Assembly: GCF_032586235.1 (NCBI RefSeq)
Contig: NZ_JAWHTD010000053.1
Span: 1 to 22,656, forward strand
DNA length: 22,656 nucleotides
Source: Aestuariicoccus sp032586235
Lineage (GTDB): Bacteria > Pseudomonadota > Alphaproteobacteria > Rhodobacterales > Rhodobacteraceae
Reading direction: 5' to 3'
A program made the position numbers and the translations under genes. This document shows, one piece after another, positions 1 to 7,989 of this stretch; within the stretch, counting starts at the first letter, position 1, and every line of letters begins with the position of its first letter. Under the pieces are notes generated by a model. That model was not told the DNA's origin and searched no databases. It saw only the letters and a list, made by a program, of their open reading frames with translations.

Positions 1-2
1 CC

Positions 3-65
3 GAAGACATCGTACTTCAGTACCTCGAACAGCATATCGCCGATCCTACCGGCGCCAGCCGGTAG
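3..65 (+). CDS. C-terminal end of an unidentified gene entering from the left
   Basis: An open frame runs from the window edge to a TAG at 63-65 and encodes about 20 residues ending in DPTGASR. Its codon choice resembles the neighbours, and it stops 4 bases before the stop of the convergent histidine kinase gene, a spacing typical of two real converging genes. Too little protein is visible to name a family. It could be chance, since a 20-codon open frame is common at this GC content. Confidence 0.4.
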   Translation, partial: EDIVLQYLEQHIADPTGASR

Positions 66-69
66 TGGT

Positions 70-2694
70 TCAGTCGCGGTAGAGTCGCAGTTCGGGGACC
101 GTGGCGCGCCACGTCTCGCGGAGCTGGTGCGCGTGCTGACCGTCACAGCTTTTGCCGGACAAAAGCCGGTCCTCGATTTGCGCAAGCAGGGACCGGATCG
201 CCTCTGCACCGACGATGGCCGCGGACCCGGCGGCATGGTGCACCTTTTCCCGAAGAGCCTCATCCGTCGCGCCGGCCTCGATGGCCGCCGAAATCGTCTC
301 GACCGCGCTTGTCATTTCGGTGAGGAAATCGCCGACCAGCGCCGCGGTCTTCTGTGGCCCGAGCGCCTCGGCCAAAGCGCCGAGATGGGCGTGGTCCATC
401 AGTTCGGACCAGTCAAGCGCGCCGTCATAGGCCGTCGCGGGCCCCGTGGCCGGGCCCAGGAAGCTGTCCATCACCGCGTGCAGATGTTTCCGAGAAATCG
501 GCTTGGCCAGGATGTCGTCGACACCGGCAGCGCGAAAACGCTCTTTGTCGGCCAGCCTGGCATGGGCGGTCAGCGCGATGATCGGCAGACGCGTTCCGCG
601 CGCCTCGGATCGTCGAATGGCCCGGGTCGCCTCGACCCCGTCGAGCACCGGCATCGAGATGTCCATGAAGACCAGATCATAGGAATTCCGCTTCACCTTC
701 TCGACGCCCTGCTGCCCGTCGTGGGCCTCGTCGACCTGATGGCCATCTTTCTCGAGCAGATCGCGCAGCACGATGCGATTGATCCGGTTGTCCTCGACGA
801 TCAGCACCTTGCACGGTGCGATGGCGCCCGCGGCGCGGGGTGCGGGGGCGTCCCCGGGTGCATCGGGATCGCCGTTGGGGACCGGCAGGGCAAGCCTGAC
901 GTGGAACACGCTGCCAGACCCCGGCGTGCTGTCCAGCGCCACCTCGCCGCCCATCGCGCCGACGAACCGCTTGACGATGGCAAGCCCCAGTCCGGTTCCG
1001 CCTACCGCCCGCGAATAAGAGGAATCGAGCGTCACGAAATCCTCGAACACCCGCTCGCGATCCGCCTCGGCGATGCCGATCCCGGTATCGCGCACCCGGA
1101 ATTCGACCAGCTCGCCGCCGTCCAGCCGCTCTGCCTCGATCACAATCGACCCGTTGCGCGTGAATTTGATCGCGTTGCCGACAAGATTGAGAAGCACCTG
1201 CCGGATCCGCGTCGGATCTCCGACCGCGTATTCCTGGCCACCGGTCTGCAGGCTGTGCGACAGGACATTGCCACGATGTTCGGCAGCACCGCGCTGACTT
1301 TCGACCAGCTCCCGGACCAGGGCCGCGATCGAAAAGGTCTCGTGCGCCAGGGCGATCTTGCTGGACTCCACCCGGGAAATCTCGAGCACGTTGTCGACGT
1401 GATGCAGCAAATGCTTGCCCGACGCGCGCATGATCTCGAGATATTCGGCGTCCTTGGGACCGAGCCGTTCGGGCTCGAGCAGCTCCAGCGTGCCCAGCAT
1501 TCCGTTCAGCGGCGTGCGCATTTCATGGCTCATGACCGCGATCAGATCGGCCTTGGCGCGCTCGCCGGCGACCGCATCGTCGCGGGCCTTGATAAGTTCC
1601 TGTTCCGACGCGACACTGCGCGAGATATCCCTCGCGAAAGAGACGAAGATCTCGCCCTCCTCGGAGGCCGCCGTGGAAATGGACAATTCGACGGGGAACA
1701 CGTCACCGTTCTTGCGCCGGGCCTCGAGCTGGACACGTCCCTTGCCGATGACATGCTTTTCCCCGGTCGACAGGTAGCGCTTCATCCCGACGTTATGCGC
1801 GGCCTTCAGGTGGTCGGGGACGATCAGGTCCTCCATCCTGGCCCCGATGGCTTCGTCCCGCGCATATCCAAAGATGTTTTCCGCCGCACCGTTGAAGTCG
1901 ATGACACGGCCATCGCGCCCGACGACCAGCACCGCATCGAGCGAGGTGGCGACGATCGAGGCGAGACGCGAACGCACGAGGCTTTCTTCCCGCGCCCTGT
2001 CGCGCGCCCTTTTGGCATAGTGCAGCAACAGACCGAGAGTCACCGTCAGGACCAGCAGGAGCGCCGCCGTAAGGATCGAGACCAGAGACAACGTCTCGGC
2101 GATGCCGGTGCGCTGCGCATCGGCCGCTTCCGCCAGAACGCTGACGCCTTCGAGCGTGACCTGCCGGATGACCGGGCGGATGGCCACGGTGCGTTCCGCC
2201 AGATCGGGCAGCGCTGAACGCAATTCTTCGTCGCTGCTGTCGATCAGGGGAACCGCGTCGGTCAGATAGGCATTGATCCGCGCAAGGTCGGCGATCACAT
2301 CGGGGTCCTGGCGCAGGGCACGGTAGAGTGGGCTGCTCGATAAGGTGCCGATCCGGCTGTAGAGCACATCGAAGCGCTGGCGCACGTCGCGCAGATCCGC
2401 CGTCCGGTCGGTTTCGGCCGCATAGATCGCCGCCTGAAGGGCAAGCAGCTCCACATCGACCTGCGCGAGCGACCATTGCGTACTGTCGGAATTCGCCGTC
2501 GCCAGCCCGTCGATCTGCTGACGGACGTTGCCGCCCATATGGGCCAGCAGAACGATCGCCACCGTCAGCACCACGGCCGCCGCCGCGCCAAAGGCCGCGC
2601 GCCTGCGCAGCACGCTGGCGACGATCCCTTTCGGGCCGTCCTCGGGCTGAGGAATTGGGCTCAGGGCTGCACCTCGATCCGGTCGAGCTGCCAA
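70..2694 (-). CDS. Membrane-bound hybrid histidine kinase (PAS-HisKA-HATPase-REC-Hpt)
   Basis: This is an inner-membrane sensor kinase with a full internal phosphorelay. Visible parts are a first transmembrane segment at about residues 34-53, a periplasmic helical domain at about 55-200, a second segment at about 203-226, and a PAS domain at about 243-357. A HisKA domain follows with SHEMRTPLNG (phosphoacceptor His390), then an ATPase with the N box around Asn507, DTGIG at 536-540 and GGTGLGL at 565-571. A receiver has Asp678 and Lys731, and a C-terminal Hpt domain has probable His819 in HHAAGSAAIVGA. All catalytic residues are present. The start is uncertain: the longest frame begins with TTG at 2694, overlapping the upstream gene by 34 bases with no clear ribosome site, while a GTG at residue 28 (2613) is the alternative. 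It is probably co-transcribed with the secreted protein at 2661-3170. The likely output is the LuxR-type regulator divergently encoded at 3445, which has no other kinase nearby; that pairing is inference. Confidence 0.93.
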   Translation of the reverse strand: MAARPDRGAALSPIPQPEDGPKGIVASVLRRRAAFGAAAAVVLTVAIVLLAHMGGNVRQQIDGLATANSDSTQWSLAQVDVELLALQAAIYAAETDRTADLRDVRQRFDVLYSRIGTLSSSPLYRALRQDPDVIADLARINAYLTDAVPLIDSSDEELRSALPDLAERTVAIRPVIRQVTLEGVSVLAEAADAQRTGIAETLSLVSILTAALLLVLTVTLGLLLHYAKRARDRAREESLVRSRLASIVATSLDAVLVVGRDGRVIDFNGAAENIFGYARDEAIGARMEDLIVPDHLKAAHNVGMKRYLSTGEKHVIGKGRVQLEARRKNGDVFPVELSISTAASEEGEIFVSFARDISRSVASEQELIKARDDAVAGERAKADLIAVMSHEMRTPLNGMLGTLELLEPERLGPKDAEYLEIMRASGKHLLHHVDNVLEISRVESSKIALAHETFSIAALVRELVESQRGAAEHRGNVLSHSLQTGGQEYAVGDPTRIRQVLLNLVGNAIKFTRNGSIVIEAERLDGGELVEFRVRDTGIGIAEADRERVFEDFVTLDSSYSRAVGGTGLGLAIVKRFVGAMGGEVALDSTPGSGSVFHVRLALPVPNGDPDAPGDAPAPRAAGAIAPCKVLIVEDNRINRIVLRDLLEKDGHQVDEAHDGQQGVEKVKRNSYDLVFMDISMPVLDGVEATRAIRRSEARGTRLPIIALTAHARLADKERFRAAGVDDILAKPISRKHLHAVMDSFLGPATGPATAYDGALDWSELMDHAHLGALAEALGPQKTAALVGDFLTEMTSAVETISAAIEAGATDEALREKVHHAAGSAAIVGAEAIRSLLAQIEDRLLSGKSCDGQHAHQLRETWRATVPELRLYRD

Positions 2695-3170
2695 ATGCTG
2701 CGCGAATAGATCAGCTCGGACTGGTAATCGGGCGTGGAATCGAACGGATACACGATCCAGAGCGGGCCTTTCTCACGCACGCTCATCGCGTCGCCGTTGC
2801 GCATGTAGGCCACGATGGGCCCGCCGGGCACGGCGTCGCCGACCGGGATCTCGACGGCGTAATCGTTGATGGCCGATGCCTTTAGCATGCTGCCCTCCGC
2901 GCCCACCGCGGCCAAAAGATCGTCGAGCGGCACGCCGACAAAGCTTTGCACCCCGTCGGTCCAGATCGTCGAGGTTTCCACCGTGACGGCGCCGAGCGCC
3001 TTCAGCATGGCCAGGTCGAATTCCGCGGTCTGCCCTGCATTGGTCTCGGTGATCGCACCGCTGACCGTCAGGACGACCTGTTCTTTCGCGGGGTCGAGTG
3101 CGGATGCGGCGCTGGCGGCCGTGACGGCCGCCGCAACGACGAAGGACCGGATGAGGGCTGTGTAAGACAT
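2661..3170 (-). CDS. Secreted sulfite-oxidase-fold (oxidoreductase molybdopterin-binding domain) protein
   Basis: The start is the ATG at 3168-3170, preceded by GGAG seven bases upstream; longer in-frame starts are ignored because the ATG begins a clean signal peptide (MSYTALIRSF, hydrophobic stretch, cut near ASA at residue 24). The 169-residue product has the conserved pattern of small SUOX-fold proteins: TSTIWTDG, FVGVPLDDLL, NDYAVEIP, KGPLWIVYPFD and a closing SRSIWQLDRIEV. It has no cysteine at all, so it lacks the molybdenum-ligating cysteine of true sulfite oxidases and is unlikely to be a classical molybdoenzyme. It overlaps the histidine kinase gene downstream on the same strand, which suggests a periplasmic sensing or accessory role for the kinase. 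Family assignment is firm from motifs; the sensory role is inference. Confidence 0.87.
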   Translation of the reverse strand: MSYTALIRSFVVAAAVTAASAASALDPAKEQVVLTVSGAITETNAGQTAEFDLAMLKALGAVTVETSTIWTDGVQSFVGVPLDDLLAAVGAEGSMLKASAINDYAVEIPVGDAVPGGPIVAYMRNGDAMSVREKGPLWIVYPFDSTPDYQSELIYSRSIWQLDRIEVQP

Positions 3171-3253
3171 TGACCTGCTCCAAGGCGTGTTCAGAGGATG
3201 TGCAGTCTTGGCACAATTCGTCCTCGGCGTCATCCGACCAGACGTATCGAAAC

Positions 3254-3269
3254 CTATCCTTTCGGATAG
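3254..3269. promoter_or_regulatory. Operator-like dyad, copy 1 (CTATCC-TTTC-GGATAG)
   Basis: A perfect 6-bp inverted repeat with a 4-bp spacer lies in the divergent region between the secreted protein gene (84 bases away) and the response regulator gene (175 bases away). The same motif recurs at 4130-4145 and 12450-12465, before the two EPS gene blocks. A two-fold symmetric site of this size suits a dimeric NarL/LuxR-type response regulator. Which protein binds it is inferred. Confidence 0.7.
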
Positions 3270-3272
3270 TCC

Positions 3273-3286
3273 GCATCGCCCGATGC
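3273..3286. promoter_or_regulatory. Second dyad next to operator copy 1 (GCATCG-CC-CGATGC)
   Basis: A perfect 6-bp inverted repeat with a 2-bp spacer starts three bases after the CTATCC dyad. It is not repeated at the other two copies. It could be a site for a second regulator or simply a hairpin in the leader; function is unknown. Confidence 0.35.
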
Positions 3287-3310
3287 CTCGAATTGGAACA
3301 ACCAAAAGCG

Positions 3311-3339
3311 TTGCCCGATTCGCCGCCCGCGTGCTACCT
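3311..3339 (+). promoter_or_regulatory. Candidate promoter of the response regulator gene
   Basis: TTGCCC at 3311-3316 and CTACCT at 3334-3339 are separated by 17 bases, an acceptable alphaproteobacterial housekeeping-type promoter. It would start transcription about 100 bases before the regulator ATG and places the CTATCC dyad about 85 bases upstream of the start, compatible with activation. This is pattern matching only. Confidence 0.35.
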
Positions 3340-3444
3340 CACTCTGCGCGGCCGGCTCACGAAGCGGTCTCCGGAAAGCGCCACGACAGGCCCGGCGCGG
3401 GCTCTGTGGCCTTGCGCCTGTAAGTTTTACCAGAGGGAAGAGAC

Positions 3445-4047
3445 ATGCGTATCCTGATTGCCGACGACCACGATCTTGTGCGGGAAACGATCGCAGCCTT
3501 CCTCAAGACCGAGGGCGATGCCGAGGTCGATACCGCCGGCTCGCTGTCCGAGGCGTTGCAGCAGGTCAAAGCCAACGGGACCTACGATCTCGTCCTGCTG
3601 GATTACAACATGCCCGGGATGAACGGGCTCGACGGTCTGAAAGAGATGCACACCGCCAACGAGGCGCGCCCGGTGGCGATCCTCTCCGGCACCACGACCC
3701 GCGCCCTGGCCGAAGAGGCCATCGCAGAGGGGGCGGCCGGTTTCGTGCCCAAGACGCTTGCGCCGAAATCCATGATCACCGCCGCGCGGTTCATGGCCGA
3801 GGGCGAGATCTATGCCCCCTTCGGGTTCATGCAGCAAAAGACCGACACGGCGTCGGACCTGCTGACGCAACGCGAGCTCGAAGTTCTGCAGGGCATTTGC
3901 CGCGGTCAGTCAAACAAGGAAATCGCCCGCGACTACAATCTGCACGAAGCGACGGTGAAACTGCACGCCAAGACCCTGTGCCGCAAGTTGAACGCCCGCA
4001 ACCGGACCCACGCCGCGATGATCGCCCGGGATCGCAACCTGGTCTGA
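3445..4047 (+). CDS. NarL/LuxR-family response regulator
   Basis: This 200-residue two-domain DNA-binding response regulator has an N-terminal receiver with the acidic pair Asp8/Asp9, phosphoacceptor Asp53 (LVLLDYNMPG), Ser81 and Lys103. A C-terminal LuxR-type helix-turn-helix spans about residues 137-195 (LTQRELEVLQ, NKEIARDYNLHEATVKLH, KLNARNRTHAA). A strong GAGGGAAG ribosome site precedes the ATG. It is divergent from the secreted protein/histidine kinase pair, monocistronic, and closed by an intrinsic terminator. Since it directly precedes an EPS locus and shares an upstream dyad with both EPS blocks, it is the best candidate for the EPS regulator; family identity is clear, the target set is inference. 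Confidence 0.95.
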   Translation: MRILIADDHDLVRETIAAFLKTEGDAEVDTAGSLSEALQQVKANGTYDLVLLDYNMPGMNGLDGLKEMHTANEARPVAILSGTTTRALAEEAIAEGAAGFVPKTLAPKSMITAARFMAEGEIYAPFGFMQQKTDTASDLLTQRELEVLQGICRGQSNKEIARDYNLHEATVKLHAKTLCRKLNARNRTHAAMIARDRNLV

Positions 4048-4072
4048 CGCCCCCATTACGGACGAACACCGG

Positions 4073-4102
4073 GCCGGCGCCACCCGCGCCGGCTTTTCTT
4101 TT
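4073..4102 (+). terminator. Rho-independent terminator after the response regulator
   Basis: An 8-bp perfect GC stem, GCCGGCGC at 4073-4080 and GCGCCGGC at 4086-4093, with a 5-base loop is followed directly by TTTTCTTTT. It lies 26 bases after the regulator stop codon. It insulates the regulator from the EPS operon, so the EPS genes need their own promoter between about 4103 and 4241. Confidence 0.9.
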
Positions 4103-4129
4103 GCCCGGCGCCCGCGTCCGTGGCCGGAC

Positions 4130-4145
4130 CTATCCTTTCGTATAG
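4130..4145. promoter_or_regulatory. Operator-like dyad, copy 2 (CTATCC-TTTC-GTATAG)
   Basis: It matches copy 1 at 15 of 16 positions, including the preceding ACC context, and sits between the regulator terminator and the first EPS gene, 96 bases before its ATG. One arm carries a single mismatch (GTATAG for GGATAG). The position after a terminator and before a long operon suggests promoter control. Confidence 0.7.
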
Positions 4146-4241
4146 TACCACCCCTCCGACCGGACCGGCGTTTGACCGGCTGCGCAAAAGACCGGTTGCC
4201 CGCAATCGCCTATTCCTTGGCGGACAACAGCGAGGTCCGCC

Positions 4242-5489
4242 ATGATCACACTTCTTAATGCCGCGCCGGATACCGGCAACCAGGGCGTCAGCGCGCTTTG
4301 TCATTCGGTGGTCGCCGGGCTGTCACAGCGCGGCGCGAAGGCTTTGGCCGTGGCCGATCACGGCCGCGGTGCGCGGCGCGCGGCGTGGGATCACGCCACC
4401 GTCGATCTGGTCGGGCTGACCCATCACCGGCGGTTCTGGCGCGGCGACAGCCTGCGCACCGCCCACGCGCTGCTGCGTTTCGGGTTGGGGGCGTCGGCGC
4501 CCGCCCGGACCATCGGCGCATCGCGCGCCGTGCTCGACATTTCCGGTGGCGACAGCTTCACCGACCTTTACGGCCCCAAGCGGTTCCGCGCGATGATCCT
4601 GACCAAGCGCATGGCCCTGGACGCGGGCGTTCCGCTGGTGCTGCTGCCGCAAAAGTTGGGGCCCTTCCGCAGCGCGCAATGCCAGGCCGAGGCCGTCGAG
4701 ATCCTGCGCCGGTCCGCAGCGGTCTGGGTCCGCGATGCCGAGAGTTTCGAATTCCTTCAAAACGCGCTTGGCCCCGGCTTTGACCCCGCAAGGCACCGCC
4801 TGGGCGTCGATGTGGCCGTCGCATTGCCAGAGCGCGCGCCCGCGTCCCTCGACCGCGAAACCCGGTCCTGGCTGGCCGTCGACCGGGGCTTCCCGCTGGC
4901 CGGGCTGAACGTGTCGGGTCTTCTTTGCAACGACGCCCTCGCGGCGCGGCAGGCGTTCGGTCTGGCCGAGGGGCATACCGACCAGGCCCACGCGCTGGCC
5001 CGCGCGCTCTTGCAGTCCGACCCGGCGCTGCGCATGCTGCTCGTTCCGCATGTCCACCGCCCCGAGGGCGATCCGGAAAGCGATCTTGCCGCAGCAAAGG
5101 CCCTAAAGGCGCGTCTGCGCGATCTTGGGCCGGAGCGGGTGCGCGTGCTTGACGGTCGGCCCGACGCGATGGAGCTGAAATGGGTTCTGGCCCGGCTCGA
5201 CTGGTTCGCCGGGGCGCGGATGCATGCCACCATCGGCGCGTTCTCGTCGGGCGTTCCGACGCTGGGTCTGGGCTATTCCGACAAGGCTTACGGGGTTTTC
5301 GCCGAATGCGGCATCGGCGACGAGGTCGCCGACCTGCGGCGGCTCGACGCCCGCGCCATTGCCGGGCGCGCGGTGGCCTCTTACAGCGCGCGGGACCGGC
5401 TTCGCGCCGATCTCGCGGCGCGTACGGCAGGCCTGCGCGCCCGCGCGTCGCGCGAGATGGATGTGATCGCGCATCAGGCCGGGCTTTGA
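4242..5489 (+). CDS. Polysaccharide pyruvyl transferase family protein
   Basis: The 415-residue product matches the PS_pyruv_trans family, which adds ketal-linked pyruvate from phosphoenolpyruvate to sugars of exopolysaccharides. Visible hallmarks are the N-terminal NAAPDTGNQGVSAL loop, DISGGDSFTDLYG near residue 104, LLPQKLGPF around 130-138, and the C-terminal signature GARMHATIGAFSSGVPTLGL with YSDKAYG at about 325-350. The start ATG has GAGG upstream. It is the first gene of the EPS block and lies next to an FrhB-like gene two genes downstream, a pairing often seen in polysaccharide loci. The acceptor sugar cannot be read from sequence. Confidence 0.88.
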   Translation: MITLLNAAPDTGNQGVSALCHSVVAGLSQRGAKALAVADHGRGARRAAWDHATVDLVGLTHHRRFWRGDSLRTAHALLRFGLGASAPARTIGASRAVLDISGGDSFTDLYGPKRFRAMILTKRMALDAGVPLVLLPQKLGPFRSAQCQAEAVEILRRSAAVWVRDAESFEFLQNALGPGFDPARHRLGVDVAVALPERAPASLDRETRSWLAVDRGFPLAGLNVSGLLCNDALAARQAFGLAEGHTDQAHALARALLQSDPALRMLLVPHVHRPEGDPESDLAAAKALKARLRDLGPERVRVLDGRPDAMELKWVLARLDWFAGARMHATIGAFSSGVPTLGLGYSDKAYGVFAECGIGDEVADLRRLDARAIAGRAVASYSARDRLRADLAARTAGLRARASREMDVIAHQAGL

Positions 5490-5494
5490 TCGCG

Positions 5495-6733
5495 ATGTCC
5501 GCCCCGACGAACACCGGCCGTGCGCTGGCCTGGGCCGTGCCCGTGCTGGCCGAGGCTGCGGCGCTGGGCCGTTCGGTGGCTTTCGCCTGGTGGATCGGCC
5601 CCGACGAGCTTGGCCGGGCGATGATGCTTGCCCTGACGGTGCGGCTTGTCGAGATGGCGAGCGATGTCGGGGCCGACAGGCTGATCCTGCAAGCGCCGGA
5701 CGGCAATTCCGCGCGCCTGCTGGCCGACCTGCACGGCGCGATGCTGATCCGGGGGATCGCCGGAGCGGCAATCCTCGTCTGCCTTGCCCCGATCCTCGCG
5801 GGGCTATTCGCGGACGGGCCCGCCTGGACATCCTACGCGCTGCTGGCCGCCGTCCCGCTTTTGCGCGGTGCGGCGAACCTCGATTTCCGCCGCTCGGAGC
5901 GGCGCTTCCGCTATGCGCCCATGGCCCTCGTCGAAGGCGGCGCGACCCTGGCGATGGTTGTCAGCATCCTTCCGGCCTCCGCCATGCTGGGCGATCACCG
6001 CGCCATGCTGGCCGCGCTGATCGCCCATGCGGTGGCCTGCCTCGGTCTGTCGCGGCTGGTGGCGACGCGCGCCTACCGTCTGCGGTTCAGCCGCGCGTCG
6101 CTGCGGCGGATCTGGCGGTTCGGCGCGCCGCTTGCGATGAATGCAGTCTTGCTGTTCCTGACGTTCTATGCCGACCGTCTGATCGTCGCGCGGGCCTACG
6201 ACTGGGCGACGCTGGCGCTTTACGGCATTGCCCTGCAGCTTGCGCTGCTTCCGGCGCAGATCGTCGGCCGAGCCGCGGCGTCGCTGGTGCTTCCGCAGCT
6301 GCGCGAGGTGATCCGAAGCGGGACGCTGGCCGAGGTCTGGCCGCGGATCGTCGCATCCCATGCGGCCCTGGGCCTTGGCCTGGCCGCCGGGTTCGCGCTG
6401 ATCGCCCCCGCCGCCATCGCCTTGGTTTACGGAGACGCCCTGCGCCCCGATCCCGCGCTGGCGCTGGTCATAGGGATCGCGGCCGGGTTCCGCGTTCTGC
6501 GCACCCCGTTTTCGCAGCTGGCCATTGCGTCCGGGCGCACCGGCGATCCGGCGCGCGCCAATCTTCTGCGGTCGCTGGCGCTGCTGCCCGCCGCCGGTTT
6601 CGCGGCCGCTGGGTTCCCGCTGGTCGCCATCGCCGCCGCAGCTGCCGCGGGCGAGGCCGGAGCGACCCTGCGCGCCTGGCTGCTGGCGCGCGCATCCCTC
6701 ATCCGCCCCACCTCTCAGGAGGCCTTCGCATGA
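5495..6733 (+). CDS. Wzx-type polysaccharide flippase / O-antigen translocase-like membrane protein
   Basis: I chose the ATG at 5495, five bases after the previous stop; the frame is open further upstream, but that part overlaps the pyruvyl transferase gene. The 412-residue product is almost entirely hydrophobic, with roughly 12 membrane segments and few charged residues, and has the layout of the polysaccharide biosynthesis/MATE-like superfamily that flips undecaprenyl-linked repeat units across the inner membrane. An early loop (WWIGPDELGRAMM) and a central segment (FGAPLAMNAVLLFLTFYADR) are typical of these transporters. The next gene overlaps by four bases (ATGA), so the two are translationally coupled. 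Specific substrate unknown. Confidence 0.85.
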   Translation: MSAPTNTGRALAWAVPVLAEAAALGRSVAFAWWIGPDELGRAMMLALTVRLVEMASDVGADRLILQAPDGNSARLLADLHGAMLIRGIAGAAILVCLAPILAGLFADGPAWTSYALLAAVPLLRGAANLDFRRSERRFRYAPMALVEGGATLAMVVSILPASAMLGDHRAMLAALIAHAVACLGLSRLVATRAYRLRFSRASLRRIWRFGAPLAMNAVLLFLTFYADRLIVARAYDWATLALYGIALQLALLPAQIVGRAAASLVLPQLREVIRSGTLAEVWPRIVASHAALGLGLAAGFALIAPAAIALVYGDALRPDPALALVIGIAAGFRVLRTPFSQLAIASGRTGDPARANLLRSLALLPAAGFAAAGFPLVAIAAAAAAGEAGATLRAWLLARASLIRPTSQEAFA

Positions 6734-7989
6734 CCGCCGATCCGATTACCAGAATGGTTGCCTGCAACCTTTGCACCGGCTGCGGGGCCTGCGCCGGAGC
6801 TTTTCCGGATGCGATCCGCTTGGTGGACGACCCGGTGAACGGCCGCCGCCCGGTGGTCGCGCCGGGCCTCCGCGGCCAAGAGGCCTCCCGGAGCGCTGTC
6901 GCGCTTTGCGCGGGCGGGGCAACGGACTGGCGCAGCCTGGATCGGTCCGACGTCATCGACCGCGACTGGGGGCCGGTCCTGGCCGCCTGGGAAGGCTGGG
7001 CGGGCGATCCCGAGCTCCGTCATCGCGGATCGTCGGGCGGCGCGGTGACCGCGCTTGGACTACATGCGCTGACCAGCGGTTTGGCGGACGGGGTCGCGCA
7101 TGTGGCCGCGCGCGCGGACGATCCCCGCCTCAACGAGGCGGTGATCAGCCGCGACCGTGCCGGTCTTCTGCGCGGCGCCGGGTCGCGCTATGCGCAGGCG
7201 AGCCCCGCCGAGCGTCTGGGCGACATCGCGCGCGGAGACGAGCAGACCGTCTTCGTCGGCAAACCCTGCGACGTCGCCTCTGCCCAGAAGGCGATGCAGG
7301 CCGACCGCGCGCTGGCGGCAAACATCCCGCTGACCATCGCGATCTTCTGCGCCGGGCAGCCCAACCTTGTCGCCACCGACCGGCTGTTGGACCGCCTGGG
7401 CGTACCGAAGGGCGCGCAACTGACCGACCTGCGCTATCGCGGTGAGGGCTGGCCGGGCCTCATGCAGGCGTCCTGGGTCGATGAAAACGGAGACAACCAG
7501 ACCAGCGACGGCATCCCCTATGCCGAAGGCTGGGGCCGCATCCTGCAATCCGAGCGGCGCTGGCGCTGCCGGGTCTGTGCGGACCATACCGGGGCCTTCG
7601 CCGACATTGCCGTGGGCGATCCCTGGCACGCGCCGCCATCTGGCGACACCGACGCCGGGAGGTCGCTGATCGTGGCGCGCACGCCGCGCGGCGCGGCCTT
7701 TATCCACGACGCGCTCCGTGCCGGGGCGCTTGTCGCGGAACCGCGTTCACGGGACGTGATCGCGCGGGCCCAACCGAACCTCAAAGCCACTCACGGAGCC
7801 GTCTGGGGCAGGCGCATCGCCATGCGCAGCCTCGGACTGGCGACACCCGAGGATCGGGGCCAGGGGCTGTTTCGCCTCTGGCTGGGCCTGCCCGCGCGGC
7901 AAAAACTGCAATCCGTGGCCGGCACGTGGAAACGTGTGCTGCGCGAACGGCTCTGGCGGCGGGTGACGATCCCGGGGTCGGCGCGATGA
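6730..7989 (+). CDS. FrhB/FdhB-family (coenzyme F420 hydrogenase beta subunit-like) Fe-S flavoprotein
   Basis: The 419-residue product begins at an ATG overlapping the previous stop. An N-terminal ferredoxin-like motif has cysteines at 12, 15, 18 and 21 (CNLCTGCGAC), but the usual last CP of the cluster is replaced by FP. Conserved FrhB blocks follow: HRGSSGGAVTAL near residue 98, GAGSRYAQASP, VGKPCDVASAQKA, FCAGQPN and a C-terminal CRVCADHTGAFADIAVGDPW. Archaeal FrhB uses F420 and FAD, but homologues in bacterial polysaccharide clusters are common and their reaction is not established; this host need not make F420. Context (pyruvyl transferase, flippase, acyltransferase) points to redox modification of the glycan or its precursor. 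Family firm, function unknown. Confidence 0.88.
   Translation: MTADPITRMVACNLCTGCGACAGAFPDAIRLVDDPVNGRRPVVAPGLRGQEASRSAVALCAGGATDWRSLDRSDVIDRDWGPVLAAWEGWAGDPELRHRGSSGGAVTALGLHALTSGLADGVAHVAARADDPRLNEAVISRDRAGLLRGAGSRYAQASPAERLGDIARGDEQTVFVGKPCDVASAQKAMQADRALAANIPLTIAIFCAGQPNLVATDRLLDRLGVPKGAQLTDLRYRGEGWPGLMQASWVDENGDNQTSDGIPYAEGWGRILQSERRWRCRVCADHTGAFADIAVGDPWHAPPSGDTDAGRSLIVARTPRGAAFIHDALRAGALVAEPRSRDVIARAQPNLKATHGAVWGRRIAMRSLGLATPEDRGQGLFRLWLGLPARQKLQSVAGTWKRVLRERLWRRVTIPGSAR

Noticed and set aside
127..2217. A 696-codon open frame on the plus strand opposite the histidine kinase gene
   Set aside because: It is a shadow of the GC-rich kinase gene; the translation is rich in Arg, Asp and His with no domain pattern, while the minus strand has a full set of kinase motifs.
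6730..7989. Calling the FrhB-like gene an F420 hydrogenase subunit
   Set aside because: The family name comes from archaeal methanogens; there are no hydrogenase large or small subunits here and the context is polysaccharide synthesis.
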